From assembly GCF_000382185.1 (NCBI RefSeq), contig NZ_KB907784.1, positions 2,930,633-2,994,632 of the forward strand: a stretch of 64,000 bases of DNA, in the 5' to 3' direction. Positions 10,214-18,326 of this stretch are shown one piece after another; position 1 is the stretch's first letter, and each line of letters opens with the position of its first letter. A model generated the notes under the pieces. It was not told the origin of the DNA. It did no database searches and was given only the letters and a program-made list of their open reading frames with translations. Made by a program: the position numbers and the translations under genes. Source of the DNA: Bordetella sp. FB-8 (GTDB taxonomy: Bacteria; Pseudomonadota; Gammaproteobacteria; Burkholderiales; Burkholderiaceae_B).

Positions 10214-10923
10214 GGTTGCCCTCCTTGGGGCTGGGTTGTGCGCGGGACGACCGGCCCGGTCAGGCCGGTCATCAGCAGCGCGATGGTGTGGTCTTCGATC
10301 TGTCTGCTGCTCAGCACCCGCCCGTTGAAATGCAACTGGCACCAGACGCTTTCGCTGGCCTGCGGCAGCATGGCCAGCGATACCATCGAGGTGAACAGCA
10401 GTTCGGGCTCGATGTCGGGGTTGATTTCCCCTCGGGCCTGGGCTTGGGCGATCTTTTCCCGGAAGAGGCGGCTGGGTTCGGGGGAGATGCGGCTGAGCAC
10501 GCGCTCGCGCAGCATGCCGCCCATCTGGATGACTTCCCTGGACCACAGCGACGGCAGCCAGGGCGTAGAGATCGTCATGGCGAACATGCGACGCATGACG
10601 CCGCGCACGAGATCGAGTATGGCGTCGCGTTCGAAGTCGACCGGAATCCAGACCGCTTCGATCAGGGGTACGATCCGCTCGCTGGCTACCGCGTCGTAGA
10701 GCCTTTCACGGGTATCGAACCAGTAGTGAACCATGGCCGGTGTGACCTTCACGGCCCCGGCTATCTGTGCGATGGTCGTATTGGCCACGCCACGTTCAGC
10801 AAATAGCAGAATGGCTGCGTTCAGCAGTTCTTCCCGGCCGGAGACGTCGCTCTTGCGGGAGCGGCGGCCGACATGGGGGAAAGGGCATCCAAGACTCATG
10901 GGGCGAAATATTAACTGATTCAT
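10210..10923 (-). CDS. TetR-family repressor, first gene of the efflux operon
   Basis: A protein of up to 237 aa with an N-terminal TetR DNA-binding domain (GREELLNAAILLFAERGVANTTIAQIAGAVKVTPAMVHYWFDTRERLYDAV). The variable C-terminal ligand domain ends in a proline/glutamine-rich tail. The stop overlaps the OMF start by 4 bp, so the regulator is co-transcribed and coupled with the pump it probably represses. No clear ribosome site precedes either the ATG at 10923 or the alternative ATG at 10899. The upstream ATG overlaps an AT-rich palindrome, which would suit autorepression or a leaderless message. Confidence 0.88.
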   Translation of the reverse strand: MNQLIFRPMSLGCPFPHVGRRSRKSDVSGREELLNAAILLFAERGVANTTIAQIAGAVKVTPAMVHYWFDTRERLYDAVASERIVPLIEAVWIPVDFERDAILDLVRGVMRRMFAMTISTPWLPSLWSREVIQMGGMLRERVLSRISPEPSRLFREKIAQAQARGEINPDIEPELLFTSMVSLAMLPQASESVWCQLHFNGRVLSSRQIEDHTIALLMTGLTGPVVPRTTQPQGGQP

Positions 10924-10931
10924 TAATTAAT
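10910..10931. promoter_or_regulatory. Candidate TetR operator overlapping the start of the efflux operon
   Basis: An AT-rich inverted repeat (ATTAA-N8-TTAAT, followed by overlapping ATTAATTAAT) stands out in GC-rich DNA. It covers the first possible start codon of tetR. TetR proteins usually bind such palindromes at their own promoters; the link here is inference. Confidence 0.45.
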
Positions 10932-11058
10932 TTGCAAGACTATTGTCAGAGGTGGGCGGGCCTGTGCGGCGAGGCTGGGGAATTCGACGCCCCCAAGGCA
11001 GCTTCATGTGTAATGTTCGCCAAACTCAACCCAAGCTCATCGAATCAAAGGTCAAGCC

Positions 11059-12105
11059 ATGAAAGCCGTCCTGTACGAAACCTTCGGCGCCGCGCCGCGC
11101 TTAGCAAATGTTCCTGACCCCACGCCGACAGCCGACGGCGTCGTGATCCGGGTGATGGCCACAGGCGTGTGCCGCAGCGACTGGCACGGCTGGATGGGGC
11201 ACGACCCGGACATCGTCCTGCCGCATGTGCCGGGCCATGAACTGGCCGGTGTGGTCGCGGCGGTCGGCCGCGAAGTAAGCCGTTGGAGAATAGGTGACCG
11301 CGTTACCGTGCCTTTCATTGCCGCCTGCGGTCATTGCCATGAATGCTATTGCGGCAACCAGCAGGTCTGCGAGCGCCAGTTCCAGCCTGGCTTTACGCAT
11401 TGGGGCTCTTTCGCGGAGTATGTAGGCATCGATCACGCCGATTTGAACCTCGTGCGCCTGCCTGATACGCTGGACTTCGTCACGGCTGCGAGCCTGGGAT
11501 GCCGCTTTGTGACTTCGTTCCGGGCCGTGGTCGACCAGGGCAGGGCATCGGCCGGGCAGTGGGTCGCTGTGCACGGCTGCGGCGGGGTGGGGCTGTCGGC
11601 CGTCATGATCGCCCGGGCCATCGGCGCCCAGGTGGTCGCGGTGGATATCTCCGAGCAGGCCCTGGCGTTGGCCCGATCCCTGGGCGCAGCAGCCACGGTC
11701 AACGCAGGGCACGTGGCGGATGTCGTCCAGGCCGTGAAGGAGATCACGCAAGGCGGCGCCCACGTTTCGCTGGACGCGCTGGGGCATCCCAGCACGTGTT
11801 TTAACTCAATCGGCAATCTGCGTCGCCGCGGCCGGCATGTACAAGTGGGTCTAATGCTGGCCGACGATGCGGCGCCGGTCGTGCCGATGAGCCAGATCAT
11901 CGCGCATGAATTGGAAATCGTCGGCAGCCATGGCATGCAGGCGCACCGCTACCCCGCCATGTTGAGCATGATCCAGTCCGGCCAGCTGGCTCCCGCCAAG
12001 CTGGTGGGCAAGACCATCAGCCTAGGGCAATCCATCCAGGCGCTGATGGACATGGACAAATTCCAGGATGTGGGCATGACGGTGATTACCGACTTTTCGG
12101 CCTAG
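11059..12105 (+). CDS. Zinc-dependent alcohol dehydrogenase family protein
   Basis: A 348-aa medium-chain dehydrogenase/reductase. It has the catalytic-zinc region ([11 protein letters not shown] and PGHELAGVV), a structural-zinc loop with four cysteines ([16 protein letters not shown]) and the Rossmann motif [13 protein letters not shown]. It therefore should oxidise an alcohol or reduce an aldehyde/ketone with NAD(P). It stands alone, divergent from the tetR-led operon. Substrate cannot be inferred. The start follows a weak AAAGG ribosome site. Confidence 0.9.
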   Translation: MKAVLYETFGAAPRLANVPDPTPTADGVVIRVMATGVCRSDWHGWMGHDPDIVLPHVPGHELAGVVAAVGREVSRWRIGDRVTVPFIAACGHCHECYCGNQQVCERQFQPGFTHWGSFAEYVGIDHADLNLVRLPDTLDFVTAASLGCRFVTSFRAVVDQGRASAGQWVAVHGCGGVGLSAVMIARAIGAQVVAVDISEQALALARSLGAAATVNAGHVADVVQAVKEITQGGAHVSLDALGHPSTCFNSIGNLRRRGRHVQVGLMLADDAAPVVPMSQIIAHELEIVGSHGMQAHRYPAMLSMIQSGQLAPAKLVGKTISLGQSIQALMDMDKFQDVGMTVITDFSA

Positions 12106-12167
12106 GGTCTGGTGTAACACTAAAGCATGCTGATGCGAGGCTCTTTATAGTGTCAACAGGTCCTAAC

Positions 12168-12197
12168 ATCACCCGAGCTGGAATCACCCGAGCTGGA
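12168..12197. repeat. 15-bp tandem duplication across the stop of the DUF2325 gene
   Basis: ATCACCCGAGCTGGA is repeated exactly at 12168-12182 and 12183-12197. The repeat includes the stop codon of the minus-strand gene (12184-12186), so a second in-frame copy of the last residues plus stop follows the first. Confidence 0.85.
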
Positions 12198-13386
12198 TCA
12201 GTTCGGTTTCGGTTTTCTCCGGCGCGAGACTCTGGCGCAACTCGCGCACCAGAGATGAGGTGCTGGGGTTCTCCACGAAGAGGCAGCGCTTGCCGGTGCG
12301 TTTGCAGAAGTCCTTGACGCGCCAATAGGCGTTGTGACTGATGCAGCCGGTCTGGCAGATAACCAGATCGGCTGCCGCGAGGCTGGCGTCCAGCGCGCCG
12401 TGCTTGTCTTGCAGGCCGCCGTCGTGGTGGGCGAAACGCCCGCCTATGTCTTCGATCGCGGCACGGTAGTTGGCGAGATTGCCGTTGCGCCCGCCCACGC
12501 AAAGCACGACCTGGTCCTTCAGTTGGGGCACAGCGGTCGCCTCGTGCGCGGCATCGACGGCACGGGTCGACGTGGGGACGGGTGTGGCCTGCGTTTTCCC
12601 CGCCTGCGCCAATCGCTGGCGCAGGCCTTGGTTCTGCGCTTCGAGCTCAGCCTGGCGGGCGGCCAGTAGCTCGATTTTTTTCTGCAGCCTGTCGGCCTGG
12701 GTATAGTCGACCAGCGACGCCTTCAGTCTCTGCATGTCGTATTCCAGAGCGGCGAACTGGCTCTGCCTGGCTACGCCCTCGGTGCGTAGCTGCAAGACTT
12801 CGGCCGACAGGCTTTCGTTCTCGGCTTGCCTGTCGGCGAGTGCGCGCGCATGGCGCGATCGGGTCTTTTCCAGCTCCGCTTCCAGATCTGCATGGGCCTG
12901 CTGCAGCACCTTGAAGCGGGCGATGTCCATACGGGTGGCCGCGCCTGCCTGATGCTGCAACATGTGCATATCACGCAGTAGCACGTCCCGCAGGACATCG
13001 TCGCTGCGCGGATGGGTCAGAGCGGCCCAGAATGTACCCGCCACATCGCCCTGGCGTATGGCTGCCGTCCACCGCTGCGCAACGTCCAACGCCGTCTTGG
13101 CCGTACGCAAGGCCTGAATGTCGCGGGCGTAGCGCCGATCCAGCTCGTCCTGAAGGCGCTTGGACAAGCGGTTGCGCTGCATGCACTCGGCTACGGCCCC
13201 CACGTGGATTTCGTAGTCGTCGGCCTGTGCCTGTCCGCCCAGCGTCTTGTTGACCAGCGTGCGCAGCGTGTTCAGCGGCAGGCATACGCCGATCACCGGG
13301 CAATGGCAGGCATGGGGCAGGTCCCATAGGCGCCGGCGGCGCGAGCCGGGGACGTCGCTGGCATCGGGTTTGCATTGCTCGCACAC
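12184..13386 (-). CDS. DUF2325 domain protein, probably iron-regulated
   Basis: A 400-aa protein. The N-terminus has two Cys pairs (CEQC, and CHC near residues 27-29). The middle is a long coiled coil rich in Ala, Glu and Gln (about residues 165-285). The C-terminal DUF2325 domain (about 295-390) holds LCVGGRNGNLANYRAAIEDIGG, the downstream ICQTGCISHNAYWRVKDFCKRTGKRC and VENPSTSSL. Biochemical role is not established. A near-perfect Fur box stands 41-59 bp upstream of the start, so iron repression is likely and a link to iron or heme handling is inferred. Confidence 0.85.
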   Translation of the reverse strand: MCEQCKPDASDVPGSRRRRLWDLPHACHCPVIGVCLPLNTLRTLVNKTLGGQAQADDYEIHVGAVAECMQRNRLSKRLQDELDRRYARDIQALRTAKTALDVAQRWTAAIRQGDVAGTFWAALTHPRSDDVLRDVLLRDMHMLQHQAGAATRMDIARFKVLQQAHADLEAELEKTRSRHARALADRQAENESLSAEVLQLRTEGVARQSQFAALEYDMQRLKASLVDYTQADRLQKKIELLAARQAELEAQNQGLRQRLAQAGKTQATPVPTSTRAVDAAHEATAVPQLKDQVVLCVGGRNGNLANYRAAIEDIGGRFAHHDGGLQDKHGALDASLAAADLVICQTGCISHNAYWRVKDFCKRTGKRCLFVENPSTSSLVRELRQSLAPEKTETELIQLG

Positions 13387-13426
13387 GAGGCGTCTCCTGC
13401 AAGGGATGAGTGTGATCCAGATAATA

Positions 13427-13445
13427 AATGAGAATTATTATCATT
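13427..13445 (-). promoter_or_regulatory. Fur box upstream of the DUF2325 gene
   Basis: On the minus strand the site reads AATGATAATAATTCTCATT, matching the classic 19-bp Fur consensus hexamer pattern closely. It lies directly upstream of the start at 13386 in an otherwise GC-rich region. Confidence 0.85.
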
Positions 13446-13564
13446 TCAAGGGATCGGCTCAAACAGGAAACACCGGTTTCGGGCGATCGCGCCAAATAGT
13501 GGCTTGAAGCGCCCGCCGCGCGCCCGCCGTCCCGCCTAAGGCGTGGCGGCTGCATCCCGGGCTG

Positions 13565-13852
13565 CTACTGGCAGGTGAATACCAGCGTGGCTTCTTTGGA
13601 ACCCAGGCCGGTCGCGCCATTGGAATAGGTCTGGGGGTCGATCATGCGCCGGCTCTGCTCGGCGCAGAATGCCTTGGCGCGATCGCGCGTCTTGTTTTTG
13701 ACGTCCACCCAGGACATGGCATGGTAGCCCGCGTTGTAGGACACGCGGTAGCGGTCCTTGCCTGCGACAGGCTGGACTTCGGTCATGTAGCTGGCGCAGG
13801 CAGTCAGCAGCAGGGCGGGGAGCAGCAGCACGAGAGGGCGCAGAGACTTCAC
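13565..13852 (-). CDS. Small outer-membrane-type lipoprotein, unknown function
   Basis: A 95-aa protein if the GTG at 13852 is used; AGGA lies about 8 bp upstream, and this start gives a textbook lipoprotein signal (VKSLRPLVLLLPALLLTAC, Cys at 19). An ATG at 13912 would add 20 residues and spoil the signal. The mature part contains YRVSYNAGYHAMSWVDVKNKTRDRAKAFCAEQ and ends TLVFTCQ, with two further Cys that could pair. I do not recognise a named family, but the pattern resembles small conserved Bordetella lipoproteins. Confidence 0.72.
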   Translation of the reverse strand: MKSLRPLVLLLPALLLTACASYMTEVQPVAGKDRYRVSYNAGYHAMSWVDVKNKTRDRAKAFCAEQSRRMIDPQTYSNGATGLGSKEATLVFTCQ

Positions 13853-14008
13853 GGCACTATCCTGGTTGGCGAGGCCGTCAGTGTACCGGAGCGCGGGTTG
13901 CGCGGTGGGCATGCTAGCATCGGCGCCCAGCCTTTCGTTGCGCACATTTCGCTTGCAACGCGCCGCGCGCCGCGCTTTTTCGCGGCGCTTTCCTTCTAGA
14001 GCTAGACC

Positions 14009-14257
14009 ATGGAAATTCAGGAACAGATCGCCGTCATCGTCCATACCATCTCCCATCAAGGCGGGCGCATCGATGCCCTGCACGCAGCGCTCGCCTCGGT
14101 GCTGATCATGGCAAAGGAAACGCCGCAATTGCGCGAAGCTATCGAAACCCGACTGGAACAGCAATATGCCGGCCTGCTGGCCGGCTCCGAGAACCCGCAG
14201 TACGTAGCGGGCTTCGAGAGCATGCGCGATGCGTTGCTGGCCGCACTCAAGGGCTGA
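14009..14257 (+). CDS. Small helical protein, unknown function
   Basis: An 82-aa mainly helical protein (MEIQEQIAVIVHTISHQGG... to LLAALKG). There is no signal, membrane segment or metal motif. Its codon usage matches its neighbours, and it sits in a gap between a divergent lipoprotein gene and the initiator tRNA. No function can be assigned. Confidence 0.65.
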   Translation: MEIQEQIAVIVHTISHQGGRIDALHAALASVLIMAKETPQLREAIETRLEQQYAGLLAGSENPQYVAGFESMRDALLAALKG

Positions 14258-14463
14258 CGCACCGGGCGCCTGCATACCGGGACGAATTTGCCCACAGCTT
14301 TTGTGGACAACTCTTTGGATAGCCTTGGCATAGATGCAAAATGCCCTTGCCGTTCAAGCACTTGATTGGACTGCTCAGCTTTCGGGCAGACGCGGCCAAA
14401 TTCTCTCCGATGATTTTGTCCGTGCAGGTTTTTATGATGTGTGCTATAGTTCAGTTCTTCAGA

Positions 14464-14540
<77 letters not shown>

Positions 14541-14547
14541 GTATCAT

Positions 14548-14587
14548 CTACGCCCCTCGCCGCCAAGGCGAGGGGCGTAGTACTTTT
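14548..14587 (+). terminator. Rho-independent terminator after the initiator tRNA
   Basis: A perfect 14-bp stem (14548-14561 with 14567-14580) with a 5-nt loop is followed by TACTTTT. It starts 7 bp past the tRNA CCA end. Confidence 0.92.
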
Positions 14588-14635
14588 GAGGGTCACATAT
14601 GGCCCATCTCCGTCTTGTCCAATAACGGGGGTTGC

Positions 14636-14839
14636 CTAGAGTTGGGCGCTGAATTTTCCGTGCTTGGGTAACGCCAATCGGGCCAGCGCGGTTTCCAGCG
14701 ATTCCAGCATAAGGTGGTAGCCATCGATGGCGGCCTGGAAATCGGCTTTAGAGAACGTTTCGGGCATCGGTGTAGAGACTTTGAGCTTTTTCAGCTTCGG
14801 CAGCGCGCAGGCGGACCGTAATTGCGCCGGATTACCCAA
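14636..14839 (-). CDS. Possible small helical protein
   Basis: An open frame of 67 codons. The second half (MPETFSKADFQAAIDGYH, then LMLESLETALARLALPKHG) is amphipathic and protein-like, while the first part is basic and less convincing. A shorter start near 14764 is possible. No family recognised; it may also be chance or a fragment. Confidence 0.3.
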   Translation of the reverse strand: MGNPAQLRSACALPKLKKLKVSTPMPETFSKADFQAAIDGYHLMLESLETALARLALPKHGKFSAQL

Positions 14840-14890
14840 TTTTCGCCAGAGCGTCGTCGGTCAGCCGGGTGGCGGTATCCGGGAAAGCGT

Positions 14891-16030
14891 TCAGGCGCGG
14901 GCCAAGGTGGAACGTGCGGGTCCGAGCGCCTGGGCTGTGAGGCCGTAGGCGGCGATGCGCTCGGGCAGCGGCAGGCCGCGGATCAGCGCGCAGCAGGCCT
15001 CGCCCATGGCCGCCGAGGTCTGGATGCCGTAGCCGCCCTGGGCGACCAGCCAGAAGAATCCCGGCGCGTCGGCCGCGTAGCCGCCGACGAGACCGCCGTC
15101 GGCCACGAAGGAGCGCAGGCCGGCCCAGGTGCGTGCCGGCCTGCGGATGGAGAGCGTGGTCATGGTCTGGATGCGGTCGATGGCGATGGCGATGTCCAGC
15201 TCCTCGGGCACCACATCGTGCGGCTCGACTGGATCGGCGTTTGCCGGGGAACCGAGCAGCATGCCGGCATCGGGCTTGATGTACCAGTCCTCCTCTATGC
15301 CGATGACCATGGGCCAATGCCGGATATCGGCTCCGTCGGGCGGCGTGAAGGTGAAGGCCGAACGCCGGCAGGGCGTCAGGCCTATGGTCTTTACGCCGGC
15401 CAGGCCTGCAAGGACGTCGCCCCACGCACCGGCGGCGTTGACGATCACGGGGGCACTCCAGGTGCGGCCGCCAGCCTTGGCATGCCACAGGCCGTCACGG
15501 CGTTCGAGCGCCGTGACTTCCATATTGCAGGCGATCTCGCCGCCGGCCTTGCGCAGACCGCGCAGATAACCTTGATGAATGGCATGTACATCCAGGTCGG
15601 AGGCGTCGGGTTCATAGATGCCGCCGCCGACCTGCTCTGGGCGTAGGCAGGGCGCCAAGGCGCAGGCCTGCGCCGCGTCCAGCAGGCGCATGGTCTTGGA
15701 AACCGTGCGCAACGTTTCCCATTCCTGCTCCAGTTGGGGTTTCTGCTCCGGTGTGGCAACGACCAGCGCGCCGCGCGGCGATAGCAGGGGCGTGTCGCTG
15801 AAGCCGGCGGGCGGCGCATCGAGGAAGGCGCGGCTGGCCAGGGTGAGGGCGCGTACCTGAGCGGGGCCGTAGCCCTCCATGAAGAGCGCGGCGGAACGCC
15901 CGGTTGCGTGATAGCCCGGGTGGGCTTCGCGCTCGAGCAGCACCACGCGGCCGTGAGGAGCCAGCCAGTAGCCGACGGACGCTGCCGCGATGCCGGCTCC
16001 GATGACGAGAAAATCGATCTGTTCATTCAT
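14891..16030 (-). CDS. FAD-dependent D-amino-acid dehydrogenase-like protein (DauA family)
   Basis: A 379-aa DAO-family flavoenzyme. It opens with the FAD-binding motif VIGAGIAAASVGYWL and carries EREAHPGYHATGRSAA. The closing segments TWAGLRSFVADGGLVGGYA and FFWLVAQGGYGIQTSAAMGEA are almost those of Pseudomonas aeruginosa D-arginine dehydrogenase as I recall it. In that alignment the substrate Tyr53 is kept (Tyr54 here), but His48 becomes Leu49 and the guanidinium-binding Glu87 becomes Ala88. So the enzyme probably oxidises a D-amino acid other than D-Arg/D-Lys. It is divergent from an XRE-cupin regulator over a palindrome array. Confidence 0.85.
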   Translation of the reverse strand: MNEQIDFLVIGAGIAAASVGYWLAPHGRVVLLEREAHPGYHATGRSAALFMEGYGPAQVRALTLASRAFLDAPPAGFSDTPLLSPRGALVVATPEQKPQLEQEWETLRTVSKTMRLLDAAQACALAPCLRPEQVGGGIYEPDASDLDVHAIHQGYLRGLRKAGGEIACNMEVTALERRDGLWHAKAGGRTWSAPVIVNAAGAWGDVLAGLAGVKTIGLTPCRRSAFTFTPPDGADIRHWPMVIGIEEDWYIKPDAGMLLGSPANADPVEPHDVVPEELDIAIAIDRIQTMTTLSIRRPARTWAGLRSFVADGGLVGGYAADAPGFFWLVAQGGYGIQTSAAMGEACCALIRGLPLPERIAAYGLTAQALGPARSTLARA

Positions 16031-16052
16031 AAGGATCCGATCGGATTAAAAA

Positions 16053-16083
16053 TTGCGTATGCGCAAATTTGCGTTAACGCAAA
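16053..16083. promoter_or_regulatory. Tandem palindromes between the flavoenzyme and its regulator
   Basis: Two similar dyads follow each other: TTGCG-tatg-CGCAA (16053-16066) and TTTGCG-ttaa-CGCAAA (16068-16083), the latter a perfect 16-bp palindrome. Between them CGCAAATTTGCG is also a perfect palindrome. They sit 23 bp and more upstream of the flavoenzyme start and upstream of the regulator. They are the obvious operator candidates for the XRE-cupin protein; a related half site lies near 16158. Confidence 0.72.
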
Positions 16084-16258
16084 TATTAGCCATGGATTTA
16101 TTCATTAGGATTCAGTGTTTTCCCTATATTTCATACGGGAAAGCACCCATCAGATTGCTTTAACGCAATTTTTGAGAATGCAGACTGTCTGGCCCTGGCA
16201 TAATCGCCGCCGGAGGCGGCTTCATCATCGAAGGCAAACTGGAGGCGTAGCGCGCACG

Positions 16259-16903
16259 GTGTCGAAATCCAAATCGCAAACTCTCGACTGGGCAACCCTG
16301 GGTCGGCGCCTGCGTACCGCTCGCAAGCAATTCGGTTGGACCTTGACCGAGGTGGCGCAGCGTTCGGGCGTGTCAAGCACCACGATCTCGCGTGCCGAGC
16401 GCGGCCAGCTTGCGCTGGGTTACGAGAATTTTTCGGCACTGGCCCGCGTGCTGGGCATGGGCATGGATATGGCGGCTATGTTCTCGGAGGACGACAGCCA
16501 AGTCGGCCAGCTTCAGGGTCCGATCGTCACCCGCAAGGACGAGGGCATGACCTACCGCGGCCTGGCATTCTCCTATCGCTTCCTGGCGACGCAGGCCGTG
16601 GGCAAGCAGATGATCCCTACGCTGAGCACCGTCCATGCGCGCCGCATCAACGGCGCGCAGGACTACGCTCGCCATGACGGAGAAGAATTCGTCTATGTGA
16701 TCAACGGTTCGATCGAGGTCTATTTCGAGAACGGCAATTGCCTCGCGTTGTCGGCCGGCGACTCGCTGTATTTCGATAGCCGCATCGGCCATGCTTATGT
16801 CTGCACCAGCCGCCGGCTGGCGCGTATCGTGGGCGTCTGTACCCGCGAGAGCACGCTGATGGCTGCTGCCCGCGCCGGCGCCCAGCAGAGTGCGTCGCCG
16901 TAA
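16259..16903 (+). CDS. XRE-family regulator with C-terminal cupin domain
   Basis: A 214-aa protein if the GTG at 16259 is used, which follows GGAGG at 16241-16245. A longer reading from 16115 would add 48 atypical residues. The N-terminal HTH is LGRRLRTARKQFGWTLTEVAQRSGVSSTTISRAERG (about residues 10-45). The C-terminal cupin contains HDGEEFVYVINGSIEVYFENG and SAGDSLYFDSRIGHAYV. Regulators of this build usually control adjacent amino-acid or amine catabolic genes and sense a small ligand in the cupin. Its partner should be the divergent D-amino-acid dehydrogenase. Confidence 0.87.
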   Translation: MSKSKSQTLDWATLGRRLRTARKQFGWTLTEVAQRSGVSSTTISRAERGQLALGYENFSALARVLGMGMDMAAMFSEDDSQVGQLQGPIVTRKDEGMTYRGLAFSYRFLATQAVGKQMIPTLSTVHARRINGAQDYARHDGEEFVYVINGSIEVYFENGNCLALSAGDSLYFDSRIGHAYVCTSRRLARIVGVCTRESTLMAAARAGAQQSASP

Positions 16904-17258
16904 GCGAGCGAGCGATGGCGACGTATCGCTGTGCCGCCATGGCACGGCCAATGCTTGGGCTTACGCGCCCATCTGGCGAAAAAGAAAAGCGCGACAGACG
17001 CTGCACCCGGGCTAATCCTGGCTTGTCGCGGCGATGCGACACATCGGTTCCAGCGCTCGTCTCGCTTGCCCCTGGACCGCGAATTTGCAGTGCCGGTCAG
17101 CATGGTGTCTTCGCATGCGCGTTTGCTGCCGTCGCGCACATGCGTTTTCGTGGAATGCATGACCAGGGAATTGCGCAAAGCCCGGCATGCACTGCAATGG
17201 CAGATACCGGCGGCCGGCGGCGTTAGGGCATAATTGCGCGCAGGGCAATCAGGAAACC
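16904..17258. other. Non-coding gap
   Basis: No convincing gene in 355 bp. Short open frames exist on both strands but none has a ribosome site with protein-like composition. The promoter of the lipoprotein gene at 17259 presumably lies at its right end. Confidence 0.6.
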
Positions 17259-17786
17259 ATGATGCGAAATTTCTCAGGAACGCGCGGTCTTGCCAAAGCT
17301 TGCGCTGTGCTGGCGCTGGCCGGTGGATTGGCCGGTTGCGCCAACACCGGTCTGATGCAGGCCAAGGGCGTCTCCGACAGCTTTGTCGTGAACACCGATG
17401 TCGATTCGGCCTATCGCCGCGCCTTGGAATATGTGCGCGTTTGCGATACGTCCCGCAGGCACCCGTACGGCCAGACCTACGCCATCACGCGCGAAAACGA
17501 TCTGTCGCCGGACGAGGGCATGTTCGGCATAGGCTCGGGGTTCTCGGATACCAGCGCGAAAAAGAATCCGCCTACCCAGTCGGCGCTGGGTCGCATCCGC
17601 ATCTTCAAGGTCGGCGAAGAGGCCAAGATACTCGAACTGATCCAGGCCAAGGGCGAATCGGTCGAACCGGTCACCACGCGTGTCACGGTCACGGTGCTGG
17701 GCAAAGGCATCTGGGATCAGGCGGAGCTGGCTGCGGCGCGCAAGTCGATCGAGTCGGCCACGCCGGTTTGCCGTTCTCTGGAGTAG
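17259..17786 (+). CDS. Lipoprotein of unknown function
   Basis: A 175-aa protein. The ATG at 17259 follows AGGA at 17251. An n-region with Arg/Lys precedes the hydrophobic stretch ACAVLALAGGLAGC (lipobox, Cys near residue 26). The mature domain has no motif I can name. It contains a regularly spaced alternating pattern (FKVGEEAKILELIQAKGESVEPVTTRVTVTVLGKGIWDQAEL) suggesting a small alpha/beta domain, and two Cys (VRVCDTSRR, ATPVCRSLE) that may form a disulfide. It precedes a membrane protein gene by 3 bp, so both may form an operon. Confidence 0.8.
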   Translation: MMRNFSGTRGLAKACAVLALAGGLAGCANTGLMQAKGVSDSFVVNTDVDSAYRRALEYVRVCDTSRRHPYGQTYAITRENDLSPDEGMFGIGSGFSDTSAKKNPPTQSALGRIRIFKVGEEAKILELIQAKGESVEPVTTRVTVTVLGKGIWDQAELAAARKSIESATPVCRSLE

Positions 17787-17789
17787 GCG

Positions 17790-18221
17790 ATGCAGGCGCC
17801 GTACAGGCAATTCGCAGCCATGCTGCGTCTGGTTGCGGCGTTCAACGGCGTAGCGGCGCTATTGCTGACTTCATTCTCCCTGGGCATCGTCGGGGGCGAT
17901 ACGGATTCGCCCGATCTTTCCCAACCGCTGGGCTGTTTTCTGTTCGGCCTCGCGGCGTGCTGCCTGGCGCTGCTGCTGATGTTCGCTACGCAATTGCGGT
18001 GTGCCCGAGGCGAACGCGAGTCGCGTCCGCCCCGCGTGCGCCTGGGGCTTACCCTGGCTGCGCTGGCATTCGCCAGCGGGGTGGCCGGCTTTGCCATGGG
18101 CTGCTGGTCGGCGTGTTCGATCGATACCTCCGATAACGGGCAGGCCTCCAATACCTTGACGGTGTACGCAGGCACGCCATCGGTACATTTCGAAGACAAA
18201 AAAGTAGCTTTTTACCGATAG
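17790..18221 (+). CDS. Small membrane protein, unknown function
   Basis: A 143-aa protein with about three hydrophobic helices (near residues 12-34, 48-66 and 83-105). A Cys-rich end to the last helix (GCWSACSIDTS) leads into a polar C-terminus. The start lies 3 bp past the upstream lipoprotein stop, which suggests co-expression. No domain recognised. Confidence 0.6.
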   Translation: MQAPYRQFAAMLRLVAAFNGVAALLLTSFSLGIVGGDTDSPDLSQPLGCFLFGLAACCLALLLMFATQLRCARGERESRPPRVRLGLTLAALAFASGVAGFAMGCWSACSIDTSDNGQASNTLTVYAGTPSVHFEDKKVAFYR

Positions 18222-18244
18222 ACGCCAGGTTTGGCACAATTTAA

Positions 18245-18261
18245 TATACGCATTGCGTATA
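18245..18261. promoter_or_regulatory. Perfect palindrome upstream of the HTH-ATCase gene
   Basis: TATACGCA-T-TGCGTATA has 8-bp arms around one base. It lies 66-82 bp upstream of the start codon at 18327. Because the downstream protein itself starts with a helix-turn-helix, this is a candidate autoregulatory operator (inference). Confidence 0.6.
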
Positions 18262-18326
18262 AAAATGTGTCGCGCGCTTGCGGCAGATGATCGCGCGACA
18301 TCTCCACTCCTTTGGCGAGGCCGTCC

